A stretch of DNA of 64,000 bases. Source: Heligmosomoides polygyrus polygyrus. Lineage: Eukaryota > Nematoda > Chromadorea > Rhabditida > Heligmosomidae. Below, one piece after another: positions 53,105 through 64,000 of this stretch. The stretch lies in contig OX377205.1 in assembly GCA_947396885.1 (NCBI GenBank), positions 74,744,969 through 74,808,968 on the forward strand, given 5' to 3'. A program made the translations under genes and the position numbers. The notes beneath the pieces were generated by a model. That model made no database searches, was not told where the DNA came from, and saw nothing but the letters and a program-made list of their open reading frames with translations. Position 1 is the stretch's first letter. Each line of letters starts with the position of its first letter.

Positions 53105-54240
53105 CAGCAGTGCCGTTACTACAGTACCGCCGCTAAACATTCAACCAATTGACGTTTGCGATGCAAAAACGCGTTTTTTTGCGTCGCATCATGATAACGT
53201 TGTCCAAATAAAGACCTTCTCACCAAAATTTACAGAGGCTCCTAGCATCATCCTATTTACGACTGGGCATGCGACCGCCATTCAAAAATAGGTGGAAGCC
53301 TAAAAACCAGTGCCGCAATTAAGAATTGTCTTAACAACAGTGACTTAACCCAATACCATCGCCGAGTCTCGCTTAATGTCCTTAGGCACAAATAGTGCTG
53401 ACTAGTAGATTTTTAAAATTTCTAAACCTTAATAAAATTCATTTTTCTGCCGTTCATGATCTTCTCCTGGCTGCGACGATTCATTTGGTACCAAATTTGG
53501 CAAGAAGATAATCACTTTGAGCTGCGACAGATTTCGTTTATTTCAGCGGAAGAATTCTCAATATAAAACCTGTGATTGTTGCTCGCTGTTCACTCATGCT
53601 TAAGGAGGGGAAAGGCATAGAAACTTTACGTTTCGAGTTCACTTTGGGAATTGGCGTGCTGGTTGTAGTTCGTCAAAACTGCAAGTGAGCATTTGGTGAA
53701 CAGCACTCTCTGTCGCCGAATTTAGCTGCGAATATCTTTGTTCTAAGCTAGTCAGTCAGTCCAAAAATATGTTGGCTAACCATAGACAATGTACAGACTC
53801 CAGGCGTCAAATATCAAGAAGCCAGGTGATCAGGTGGCAGAATTTCAACTGGTTAAAATGGCGACTTCCTTCAAAGTGCGACTGCACTTCAGCAGCGCTT
53901 CATGTTCAGTCTTCGCGCAGAATGAAAGCTGGTAAGCCCAATATTGCAATTGTATTATTTTTCGCTCAAATTTTTCAATTTTTTAGGACGCCAATATTTT
54001 TCCGCATCAGATCAGAAGCTGATATAGAGGCCTTCTTCGAGCTAATTGCGCTGACCTGACATGCCCTACAAAGACATTGCACTCGGCTGCATGACCAAGG
54101 AATCTCTCATTTCTCTTTCTCGTAATTACGGGCCTGTTCGACTTTATGCGGCTCACCATTATCGATTCGTGCTGCCAAACCTCGATGAGTCTTTGGGTTT
54201 TCCGGTCTGCGTAGATCATAGCTTGAATAGAATTTTACAA
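53105..54240. other. No gene recognised
   Basis: A small hairpin GCGATGCAAAAA...TTTTTTGCGTCGC lies at about 53157-53187. Otherwise nothing recognised. Confidence 0.35.
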
Positions 54241-54244
54241 TTTA

Positions 54245-55135
54245 GTTGACTTACCCAAAAAGTGACCACTTCGTATGAAATTTTATAAAATTTTCTTTTT
54301 TTTGTAGAAAAACAACGGCTTATAGCTTATTTCAAAGAGTAGAAAAGTGGCCATTTTTAGGGCTAAAAAGGAACTGCGCCAAGCACTCTCCAAGGCGTCG
54401 TGATTTTTATTCTATTGACAGTAAAATAGCTGTTTTCATGGAGTTTCACTCCTGTAAACAATGCAACAAAGACAATTGTAAAAAAACACATATCCTCACC
54501 TTGATGCTTCCACACTGTCAATCGAGTAAAAATCACAACGAGCTTTTCAATTGCGCGGCGCAATCTGGTCTTTGATGCGCTAAATGATGATTGCTGCCTT
54601 GCCGCGCTTCAAAACAAAGATTAGTTTGTTATTTTTTCTTAAAGAAAAAATAAAAAAACGAAGTTATCACAATCACTCAAGCAGAAAATTATTTTCGTTG
54701 AAATTATTGTTGGAATAAAAAATTATTCCAATCATCTTGGAGAGTCTGCAGTTTAACTCTCAAAAAGCTCCTTTCAATTTGGAAGACATACAAATTAATT
54801 TCAAAAATTTTTGGCTAGTTTTCTCTGTTTCGCCTCTATCATCATACAAAACATGTTTAAAATTAGTTACCCCGAGGCTCTTATGTGAAGAAGGTAACTA
54901 ATTAACTTAGTCGTAAGTACAGCACAGGGTAATGTGTTATTGTACTTTCACCCATGTGCTAACAACCAAGATTTTCAATTGAAATTAAACATACAGAGCG
55001 CAATCAACTTCTTTATAAATTTTTTATTTTATTTATTTTATTTTATCTTATTTTTATTATTGACATACACATTCGGTTTAGAATATGTCTAATTTAATTT
55101 GAAATGTTCCCAATTTGATTTAAAAAGTGTCCAGC
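54245..55135. mobile_element. Fold-back element FB21, copy 5 (degraded left arm)
   Basis: Core ATGAAATTTTATAAAATTTT and TTGCTGCCTTGCCGCGCTTC as in other copies; right arm GTCTAATTTAATTTGAAATG(T) and TCCCAATTTGATTTAAAAAG(T) units in 21-bp register at about 55087. A T/A-rich run lies at 55019-55060. Confidence 0.62.
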
Positions 55136-56727
55136 TTTTTGGGAATCATTGTGGCTGGAGAAACAATTTTAAGAAATATAAAATCTGATCTACGGAGAAA
55201 CCCAAAGACTCTGCTAGATTTGGCAGCACGGATCGATAATGGTGTTCCGCATAAAGTCGAACAGGCCCGTAATTACGATAAAGAGAAAAGAGTGATTCGT
55301 TCGTCATGCAGGGCATGTCTCTGTAGGGAATGTCAGGTCAGCGCAATAATGATCGAAGAAGCCCACGTCAGCGTTCGATCTGATGCGGCAAAATATTGGC
55401 GTCCCGAAAAATTGAAAAATTTGAGCGAAAAATTACACAATTGCAATATTGGGCTTTCCAGCTTTTATTCTGAGCATTTACGAACGCGATGACTGAGCAT
55501 GTACGCCCAGATTACAGTTCTCGCTATTCTCAGTAACACCAACAAATTCAACATAAAATGTTCTATCGAATGGTCTCGAACTTGGCCAATTTTGAAGATA
55601 TCGATTTTCTATGACGTCATCGTCCATCTGCTGCGGCCTAGTACGGCCTCATTTTCATGTAAAATTGTCAAAAAATCTATATTTTCAAAATTGGTAGAAT
55701 TAACACCGTTCAGTAGAGCTCTTCGAGCTGAATAGAGCGGTACCATTGTGAGTGTGAGAAAAGTGAGAAAGAGTGCAGGAAACTTCACCGCTGCCCTTCG
55801 CCGCTCTAAAATAGCAGCTGGGGCTAAGGCAGTTTAGGCAGCTGGAGAGCTGTGAGGGCTCCCTCCTAAGGTACCCTGAGTGGCCTGCTTGCCTTTGTAG
55901 GCCGCCAGCTCACCGCGCCTTCCTGCAGGGGTCCACTGAAATCAGAAAAAATCGTGTCACAGAAGCAAAACCTGATATAATCTGCATATTCGCACCGAAG
56001 TAATTTCAACTGTTCAGAAACTACAACGCTGCACTTTCGCGAGCTACTAAAGCTCTCTACTACCTACAAAATCCACTAGCCGCGGAACGATTCGATATCT
56101 GCAGAGTTATTGCGCTGCGAACACGCCCGTGCGTCCAGTTTAGCATCACCCCTCCAACATGCACCATAGTCGACGGTGTTGCAAAACTTACTGTTTGCTA
56201 GACAGACAGACGCTAATTAGTTTGCTATACTCTTCGCACATGAAGGTAGGCTGTATTCGTCGAGCTACCCTACTCTACAAGCTTTTGCATCCACACGATT
56301 GATAGGTTCGATTCTATATATATTGTTCACGGCGCATTCCAAAGGCAAGCTTGGCAGTCTTAGAGCAATTCCTGAGTTGGGCGGCTAGAAATTTCCGATA
56401 AAACTGCCTAAACACCAACTCTACAAGCTCTCGCGCCCACTCGATTGATTATGTCCGGCCTATATGCATTGTTCAACTCCATCGATTTATATGTCAAAAG
56501 ATAGAGCTCGAGCTGCTGAACCCAAATATATATTTATTTTTAAAAAACCTGGCATGGGTTCAAGTCTAGAAAGAGTCCATCCCCATTTTTTTCCATAAAA
56601 TCATGAAATTTTGCCGAAAACTTTTAAAATGAAAATATTGAGCAGGACTCTCTTCTCTAGACTTGTAGAAGAATGCCAGAAGAAAGGAACAAAGGCAAAA
56701 AACTACTGCATGGGCAGCTTCTTCAGC
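55136..56727. other. No gene assigned
   Basis: A 121-codon frame (55127-55492) contains CRACLCRECQ but no domain I recognise, and it starts inside FB21. AT-rich otherwise. Confidence 0.3.
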
Positions 56728-56735
56728 ATCTCGTC

Positions 56736-58043
56736 CAGGGAGGTGCTTTTACCGATTAACGATTTACCGGTTTAACGGATTTACCGGCATTTTCGCAATA
56801 AATTCTTTTAACGAAAATTTCCGGTAAATTCCCAAATTTACCAGAAAATTTAACGACTTTTTACGTACAAATTCTTATTCCTATCTATCGAATGGGGAAG
56901 GAAGCATACTACCGATCTCAGTTTAGAAGTGATTGCTTCTATCTTCTCTGATAACTTGCTATTAGCATTCGTGGTCTTCAACCTCACTAAAACATCCATG
57001 CCCATATCAGGAGTCGGAGATGGTGCGCTCCAGTGTGAAAGAATTTGGACTAAAGATACTGAAGCTCTCAGAATAGACGATCACCAGAGGAATAAGGAGA
57101 AGATACGCCCATGTCTTGTTCCCGTGATTTAGTCCAAGTTGTAAGGCATTGGAATGTTCTCCGCTAGTCTACCTAATCTGGTGGACTATTAGGCCTCGTG
57201 CATACTTCCCGTCGCCGCGATGTAATCCCGGCGACGAATTTTGCAGAGCGACGTGGAAGAATTTGAATCTCTCCGCGCTCGTCGAATCGCCCATCGCTCT
57301 GGAAGGAAGCGCGACGGCGATCCGTCCAGAACCGCCGTCTAAACACCGCGCGCTGCTCGAAAAGGTATGCCATGCCCGCGATGGGCGCGGGAAGCCATCG
57401 CGCACGCCGATCGCCACTGTTGCGGCGGCCGCGGCGAAGTTTGCTTGGCTATTCAACAGCGTGCGGCGGAATGGCCATGAACTGAGAGCCGCGATGGCAT
57501 CGCTGCGATGGAAGTATGCCCCGGCCTCAAGCTGTTTTCCCATATAAGACGAGAAAGAAATTCGCTATCATGTCACATTTCGTTCTTTTTTCTGAAGTGC
57601 CTGGCTTTGCTCCAAAGTACAGCTTAATAGTCCGAAAAAGTGGTAGTGTAAGGTGTAAATCATTCCTTCCTCGAATGAAACGATGATAATTGTGATAATT
57701 TCAAAAAGCAGTTAGACTGTTAATCCAAAAAGAAATATAGCAATATTCGATTGAATGTCGAAGAAATATAGCAATATTCGATTGAAAGTCGGATGTTCCA
57801 GAAATGTTTGATGAGTTTAATTAAGCTGTTTTGAAGTTTTAATTAAGCTTCTATCTTTTTAAAGCACTCACAATATAGACCATTACACTTGTGTATTGTT
57901 ACGCTTCCGCTTGCTTTGATATTGGAATATTAAATTTTAAAAAATTAACGGATTTACCGAATTTACCGCAATATACCGGCGAATTTCCGCGTTAAAAATT
58001 TGCGGTTAAAAATTTACCGGCGGCATGTCAGCGCACACCCTTG
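56736..58043. mobile_element. hAT-like MITE with perfect 8-bp target duplication
   Basis: Left end CAGGGAGGTGCTTTTACCG and right end, complement of CGGCATGTCAGCGCACACCCTTG, begin with the hAT-type CA(G/A)GG..GTGC. ATCTCGTC flanks both sides exactly (56728-56735, 58044-58051). Subterminal ACCGGTAAATT-type motifs repeat at both ends. No transposase. It is interrupted by a GC-rich MITE at 57192. Confidence 0.88.
57192..57526. mobile_element. GC-rich Harbinger-like MITE nested in the hAT MITE
   Basis: 335 bp with inverted ends GGCCTCGTGCATACTTCC and the complement of GGAAGTATGCCCCGGCC. Flanks TTA (57189-57191) and TCA (57527-57529) resemble the 3-bp target of PIF/Harbinger. High GC gives open frames of 124 and 132 codons on both strands, which I do not accept as genes. 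Confidence 0.75.
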
Positions 58044-58051
58044 ATCTCGTC

Positions 58052-58930
58052 TCCAGCAGAACTGAATGGATCGATGGTGTCACCTGCCGGATCGACCACG
58101 CCGTGTCGCCTAGGACACCACCGGGATAAGGTACCCCAAGATCACCGCACATCTACTTGACGGACACTGTGACTTCCGAGATGGGCCAGCAGAAGGAGAA
58201 GACACTCTCACTGAAGATGTCGCTCTGCAAGGATCTGACATCGTAAGCCTTTAGCTGACCCTCTAGACCACGAGAATAGGCTTTCGGAACAAGAGCTGGA
58301 CCACAACGTGATTTTCAAGGCTGCTTTTTCTCCAGTAATTGTCTAGTCCTTAACTTTTACTATCACCTTAAGCCTAAAGTTTTGAGTTCTTGAGTTTTTC
58401 AAGTGTTTCTCACGATGTTTTTTTGCCAATACCATGCACACTGTATCCAGCGAATGGCGACAGAGAAAGATGTCAATAGTTCTGCCCATTGCCGCTTTAG
58501 TGTAGCAGTCTTTAAATCTAAAGACGCCAAGGTGACGTCAGCTAACCGTTTTATGGGATGCGCCACGCATTCACCCTGAATGTGTGTTTGAACTACACGA
58601 AGTCCTTGCAAATGCGAGCCGAAAGCACATGCCCAACGGCGAGAATTCGAAAATCAGCGAGAGCCGTCGGCTGTTGTTGGGTCAGCGGACCCAACCTCCG
58701 AGCGGAGACCTTTCCTCGGGGCTCCGGCGCTCCAGTGTACATGGCACCCAGCACATGCCGACCTCATTCCTTGCTATATAAGCGGCTGGCTCATGGACGA
58801 CAGGTAGGTGAGGAGACAATTCCCGGCTTGACCTAATTTGATGACTCCGTTTGCAGACAACTTCGACGACACCAAGCATCTGCCCTCACCTCTTCTGCTC
58901 CAGGTGCGGAGGTAGGTAAGCTGCTTATTC
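58052..58930. other. No gene recognised; short SINE-like fragment
   Basis: GGGATGCGCCACGCATTC at 58555-58572 matches the 3' part of the SINE family on the minus strand. The remainder is unassigned. Confidence 0.4.
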
Positions 58931-58934
58931 TTGT

Positions 58935-59210
58935 TCAAAAACTAAATAAAAGCAAAAAATGCAGAGATAAATACAAACGAAAAATAAAATCTAAAAAATA
59001 AATTTAAAGAAGCACAAATATAAATATAAATAAAACAAAAATAAAACTATTAAAATAGAAGTTAAAAAATAAAAGTAGAAATATAAAAGTGAAAAATAAA
59101 AAATAATGAAAATAAAAGCATAAATGAAAATATAAATAAAAAATTAAAAATAAATGTAATAATTAAATAAATATAAAAATGTAAATATATATAAATAAAA
59201 ATACAAAATG
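58935..59210. repeat. A-rich AATAAA low-complexity tract
   Basis: About 275 bp made of degenerate AAATAAAA/ATATAAATAAA units, with more than ten AATAAA hexamers. Confidence 0.8.
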
Positions 59211-59294
59211 AAGTGCAACAAACAACAACAAGTAATGGTTGGCCTGAGCGGAAACCACCGAACCGGGTCGTCTAGAATCGGTTGCACCAGCCAC

Positions 59295-59400
59295 AGCTGG
59301 TACACCTCCTCTGACTGCGCTTCACGCCCCCTTCAGTTCAAACTCAACTCCGGCACGTGGAGCGCAGTCGGAGGATCGGTGTGCCGCCGGCAGTCGTTGG
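59295..59400. repeat. Two SINE heads facing each other
   Basis: TCTGACTGCGCTTCACGCC (minus-strand head) then GCACGTGGAGCGCAGTCGGA (plus-strand head), separated by about 25 bp. Neither is followed by the full SINE body. Confidence 0.6.
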
Positions 59401-59404
59401 TGCG

Positions 59405-60250
59405 GCCGTTTCCAGTGTGACCTGGTTCGGCGGGTCAAGGGCCTGCTTTGGTCTCACCTTGTCAGCGGCTAATCAGAGTATTCCACATCTGTGATAAAAA
59501 ACCAAGACCAAACACAAAAACTCGTACTAGTTGCATCAAATTCTCCATAAACAAAATCTCTTAAAGATCACATCAGATCTACGTCGAGTTTCGCATTTTC
59601 GTCACTATGTTCACCAAACGGACCGGTCTTTGCTGCTCAGAACTATAAACTTGACTGACTCAGAGGTTTCTCAGACTTCCTAATTCAACTTCATATATTA
59701 ATGATAGAACTAAACAAGCAACAATTTATACAGAAATGTTAAGAATAGCACGTACCTGCAGTTTTTTACAAGACTTTCCGACTAAGTTAAAGATGCTTTA
59801 CACAATATTAATAGACAATGGATACACCCCTAAAGATTTTGACTGCTCTCTATCTTAATATAAACAAATTTATAACATATAAATTTACCCTTAATTTACA
59901 TAAAGGTAAATTTAAATTAGATAAATATAACAGGTATACATTCACCAAAATCTGACCGTTTCACCTCGACTATAGGTCATATATAGCCTAGCTACAAGTC
60001 TCTCAAATTGGTCTCACTTATACTCATTTGACTAAGCTAAGCTAGTTTTCTGTCTGTTACGCGGTGTATATTCAATACACGACACTCCATTAAATTTGCC
60101 TTACTGTTAGATGGCGTTGGATTCGGTAGTTTTACCCGTTGCACTCGCCTGTTTTTGATGAACGGGCTTGGTTTTGCGAAGATAATGTGTTTGCGACTCT
60201 TTCAGAGTACACAACTAGAATGATAGTTTGTGTAGCTTCTAACGACTATT
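59405..60250. other. No gene recognised
   Basis: AT-rich; a TTTACCCTTAATTTACATAA / AAGGTAAATTTAAATT patch near 59880-59925 is weakly palindromic. Confidence 0.35.
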
Positions 60251-60256
60251 TTTTAG

Positions 60257-60434
60257 TCCCGAAGTGCGAGACACAATGCACTACGCCATTCGAGCCATGT
60301 GGCAACTAGGCGCCAAAGAGACGGCATGCCGCGTGGGGCGTATTGTGCGCGGATTTGTCTCGCAGCCCACTGCCTCGCCTAGTTCGATTGATTCGAAAGA
60401 AATGGCTAAGTCTCTGGAAAGTGAGACTATTTAG
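60257..60434 (+). CDS. Possible 3'-terminal exon of an unidentified gene
   Basis: A TTTTTTAG acceptor precedes an open stretch SPEVRDTMHYAIRAMWQLG, AKETACRVGRIVRGFVSQ, ending SKEMAKSLESETI and TAG. It has coding-like composition (GC-richer than its flanks) and is not part of any repeat I can see. An ATG at 60276 would give 52 residues alone, so either a small gene or the last exon of a longer one whose upstream exons I cannot find. No family recognised with confidence. Confidence 0.35.
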
Positions 60435-62100
60435 GACCAACACTCTAGTTAGTGCTCAGGATTTGCCTTTTTCTTCGCTTTGTTCGTTGTTTGTCTCGTA
60501 GTTCCATTCACGCAGTTGTTTCCGTTTTCTTTACGTATGAAGTTTGACTGTCTGGATCGTTGCTTGTGTGATAGTGGCGCACAGTTTGCTAAGTGTTTGC
60601 AGAAATTTCTAATATTCGATAGAGTTTTTGATAATATTGGTTGTTGACTGTGGTAATGCATTGAGTCGAATGTCGATTTGTGGAACATATCCCAAGTACA
60701 GGTTAGTTCCTTTACACATTCTTATAAAGTCAGTACTCCTTACTGAGGAGACCCGAGACTGACTTTATATTGTTCATTTTTGATATTGTCCGTCAAGAGT
60801 GAGGGTCTAAACGAACAATATCTGGTTCACCCATCCTTTTACTTTCTTTTTGTTTTGCTTTCTTCTTAATGTACGAAAGAGGAGGTGAGTGTTATCCCTT
60901 TAGTGTTTGCTGATTTATCTGCTGCTTAAAGTCATTGGCATTTTAGGTAATCTCTCTGCTCAGCCGTTCGATCATGTCATAGAAGAGCATGACGCATACA
61001 AATCAGGTTTGTCCTTCTAAGACCAGATTTCAGAGAGATTTCAGCGGTGTAACGTATTCAGGTGGAGTCGACTGGACGAGTGGAGAGGACGGCTTTGCCT
61101 GTCCGCGTCATTTCTTCCGTGGTCTGGAACGTGTGGAGCTGCGAACAAGGATCAGCAGCGGTAGTCAGGATTAGTCTCGATCGATCCGCGTTGCTCTTGT
61201 TGGAGAATGAACATATTTGGGCAACTTCTTAAGCATCACGTGCACATCTAAACGACGCGCCTCAGGAGCTGCGTTGGAGTGCTGGAGACGTCCCGGACGA
61301 GGCGAGGACTAGCGAACAGAACGACAGAATGACTTCTGATCCACCACCACTCCACTGACTGAATAACACTGAAGTGATGAGCTGGGCACAGCGTTCTTTG
61401 AAAATAAACTTTTTACGAAGACTATGTGTGGTGCGTACGCATCTGAGCTTGCTTTGAGCCGCTGCTAGCTTGGATCGAGAGCCATTTCATCGATTCATAC
61501 TTCAGTAGTCGGTAATGGAGAGCATCGTTACTAGCGGATTGAATAGCAGACATAGCGAAGTTAGGACTCCTAGAGCGTCAGTGACTAGTGCTCGTACAGC
61601 ACAGCACAAATGTTGTGGGTTGTTTTTGAGGACCATCGATTTTCTTCACTCATTGGCAGAAATTCAAAGCTCTGGCTAAACGCAAATACGGTAAAAGCGA
61701 GGCGGCAGTTCGGTAGACAATAACAAGGGAGAAAATCGTTATTAATTATTCACTTCACTTTAACTGAAATAAATGTATATAAATGTAATTGCATATTTAT
61801 ATAAAAATATTTAATAAATAGATGATAATAGAAAATCGTAATTAATTGTTCATTTCAAATCAGCTAAAATAAATGTATACATATAGATCTGCTGACAAAT
61901 AACTGCAACTATGTAGGTGGTATGCTGTGGGCAACTCTAGCCATTAGAATTGTTCGCCACCCCACTAAACACTCCATCTGCTGTTTTTTTTTAGACCAAA
62001 TCAAGAAGGCAGCGCGAAATTCCGAAATAACAATAAGTAGAAACTCATTTGATGTTTTACCATTGAACCTAATAATAACAATGTTGCTACTGGTCGGTGT
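60435..62100. other. No gene recognised; candidate structured RNA at 60724-60821
   Basis: Short frames only. 60724-60734 and 60758-60768 form an 11-bp stem (ATAAAGTCAGT/ACTGACTTTAT) with an inner CTCCT/AGGAG hairpin; an ATTTTTGA run follows at 60776. Confidence 0.35.
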
Positions 62101-62109
62101 TACTACATA

Positions 62110-63003
62110 CAGGGTGGTCTATAGGTCGTGCAACAAAAACTTAGTTGTATAAAAAGCCTAGAAATGCACCAAATTTCGTACAGTTTTAAACACTATTTGC
62201 CCACACTCTTTAGATTATGCTGGCGCCGTATTATTCTTAACGGACCATTTCTGGCGTGCTAAAAGTCTTGGTAGCTCTTCAGTCCGCCTCGGAGCGCCTC
62301 ATACGGAATTTTATTCCTCATTTGTTATAAAGAAGATGTTGCGCAATAACTTTTCTACGCTACATACAGAAGAACTTTTTCTCTACAATGGTAAATAAAC
62401 AAAGACAAAAAAATCAAAAATTGCACTAATTCCACAGCTAGTCTTTTGCAGGAACGATGTTGGGGAGGTGGACGGGGAACCGTTAGCACGTCCATTTCTT
62501 CTCGAAATTAGAATCATCGTTTTACCGGAATGTACATTTCGCCTTTAAACAACGCGATTATGCCCATAGAGCAAGCAACTTTCTGATTTTCCTTCTTTTA
62601 CACAAATTTACACAAAAACCTAGGGTGTGAGGGAAGACATTTTGAAAAATCGTGTAGGACGAACATCTGCCATGCGTAGCCATTGTTTGCGTATGGCTAT
62701 CATATTCCCCGAAGCTAGTATTAAGTGCCAGGTTATTTTGACCTTTCTGTGATTGCTCAGCTTCAAGAACATTTTCATCAAATGAAACGACGGCTGAATA
62801 CCCAGCCTGAGCGACGCGGGCTGCAGAGTTACTCATGCGATCTAAAGGCTTTTATCAAGCCAGGAATGGCCCGTTATGAATAATACTGTTCCACCATAAT
62901 CTACATAGTGTGGGCAAATAGTGTTTAAAATTGTACGAAATTTGGTGCATTTCTAGCTTTTTATACAACTAAGTTTTCGTTGCAGGACTTATGCGCCACC
63001 CTT
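62110..63003. mobile_element. TA-flanked TIR element with ~115-bp inverted ends
   Basis: Left end CAGGGTGGTCTATAGGTCGT and right end, complement of CCTGCAACG...GCGCCACCCTT, are inverted copies sharing AAAACTTAGTTGTATAAAAA and ATGCACCAAATTTCGTACA. TA flanks both sides (62108-62109, 63004-63005). About 0.9 kb. Confidence 0.85.
62558..62836 (-). pseudogene. Tc1/maT-type transposase remnant
   Basis: Inside the TIR element, minus strand. VVSFDENVLEAEQSQKGQNN resembles the catalytic (F/W)SDEKxF...(H)NxQNDR block of maT/Tc1-type transposases with the second position altered (FDEN). The rest (MATHGRCSSYTIFQNVFPHT) fits only loosely. A decayed internal remnant is the best reading. Confidence 0.45.
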
Positions 63004-63539
63004 TAGATGAGCAGCGAGATTACTTAGGCATCCATGTCTTCAATGGTCATTCAAGTTGCACTATGATTCACATCGAAGTCCATTTGCAATGTTGCCGCCT
63101 TCACCGTTTCGGAATTTGGCGCCACCTTCTTGAATTCAGATCAGAAGTGGTGACACGGCTGAAGCGTTTGGTCTGGTGCCGTTCGAATTTGAACCCGAGC
63201 TATATTTAAGCTTATGAAAATGACGAAAAATTCAAAACAAAATCGAAATGCTCAGCCTGTGCATTATAATAGATTAGCTTTTCCATTTATCAATGGAACA
63301 GGAAACACACATATCGCCTCTACCGTATGACGTACAAATAAAATGACCGTCTAGTACAGTGACGTGTCCAAACTACTTTGGCGAGTGCCGTTGCTTGCAT
63401 CTATCGTTCACTGCAGCTATGTGCTGCCTCTATGCATCATGGAGCCAAGAATCGACGCCCTGAACAAGTCCGTGTAATAATTAGCGAAGAACCGGTCTTC
63501 ACCATTAATTATAGAAGAATGTAGAGCTGAACTTCTTCC
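63004..63539. other. No gene recognised
   Basis: No domain or repeat recognised. Confidence 0.35.
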
Positions 63540-64000
63540 TCTTCAGCGCTTGTTCCGCTTAGCGGCTGAGACCGATCTTCTGGTGTGGTGAAGCCACCTC
63601 GTACGATCAAATGCTTGATCGGAATGGATATCAGCTTCTTTTCAGTCCATGTGAAACGTATCAAGTCAGCGTTGCTTAGGATGTCCTATAGGCCGTTTGA
63701 AGGACACATCTCTATGTCAAAGCCATTCTTCCGAACGGTCACCTTTCGCACGAAGTACATAGCCATAGGCGAACTTCACGTAGCTTATCGGCAATTGAAG
63801 CGACGGTGAAGCTTTGACGTATGGAGCATTGCGAATATGGCGTGACACCAACCGTCCAACGCATCATTTTCGTCTCCGTTACGCTGAGGCGGCTCTCAAC
63901 TACCTTCGTTGCAGGCCAACATTCAGCACCGTACATCGCTGCTGGTCGGATGACGGTCTTGTGGATCTTTGATTAAGGCGCTCTGGTATCCTTCTGTCGC
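63540..64000 (-). pseudogene. RTE-type LINE, C-terminal end (runs off the window)
   Basis: Minus strand from the right edge: MYGAECWPATKVVESRLSVT, MRWTVGVTPYSQ, RQSFTVASIADKLREVRL, then in other frames RAKGDRSEEWL, KRPIGHPKQR and DTFHMD with RTRWLHHTRRSVSAAKRNKR at the end. This is the C-terminal half of the RTE polymerase; same family as 12966-13460, which shares CRPALSTVH-region DNA. Frameshifts are present. The element continues beyond 64000. Confidence 0.82.

Noticed and set aside
57149..57547. Long open frames of 132 (+) and 124 (-) codons in a GC-rich block
   Set aside because: The block has inverted ends GGCCTCGTGCATACTTCC and 3-bp flanks, so it is a MITE; frames on both strands come from base composition.
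1..64000. CRISPR array or bacterial operon
   Set aside because: No regular short repeats with spacers, no Shine-Dalgarno-linked gene runs; all tandem arrays are part of eukaryotic transposons.

Overview
The window looks like repeat-dense genomic DNA of a parasitic clade V nematode, most likely a hookworm or other strongylid. This is inferred from sequence features: decayed mariner transposases of the kind known from hookworms, RTE-, CR1- and Penelope-type retroelements, many copies of a tRNA-derived SINE, and a tetraspanin gene whose short coding exons are split by three introns of 6-11 kb. There are no bacterial-style operons, rRNA genes or CRISPR arrays.

Layout. 1-13.0 kb is a stack of nested insertions. 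A mariner copy (28 onward) is interrupted by a 9.2 kb Gypsy-type LTR retrotransposon (448-9626). Its 5' LTR was itself split by a 4.8 kb element with TTCGAA-rich ends (487-5319) and by a maT/Tc1-type element (5440-6150). A CR1-like LINE (about 9648-12680) also sits in the mariner, whose C-terminal coding part resumes at 12683. 13-24 kb holds an RTE fragment, three copies of an unassigned repeat with a possible small secreted-peptide gene, two CR1 ORF1/endonuclease fragments, a Penelope GIY-YIG remnant between long inverted arms, and hammerhead-ribozyme-like motifs.

24.2-48.6 kb is the one host gene I can call with confidence: a seven-exon tetraspanin on the + strand (24155-48583) with an uninterrupted 232-residue reading frame. 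Its introns hold SINEs, fold-back elements, Penelope, RTE and CR1 remnants, a hAT-like element and a second mariner pseudogene. 48.6-64 kb is again mostly repeats: a fold-back element with a pyrimidine tract, CR1 pieces, a hAT-like element with a perfect 8-bp target duplication and a nested GC-rich Harbinger-like MITE, a TA-flanked TIR element, a possible orphan 3' exon near 60.3 kb, and the 3' end of an RTE element running off the right edge.

Almost all coding-like sequence outside the tetraspanin is decayed transposon protein with frameshifts and stops. The features most worth following are the hammerhead-like motifs, two fold-back families (one whose inverted arms carry tRNA-like segments, one whose arms are built of about 21-bp degenerate units), and the duplicated small-peptide candidate. 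All alignments were done by eye.
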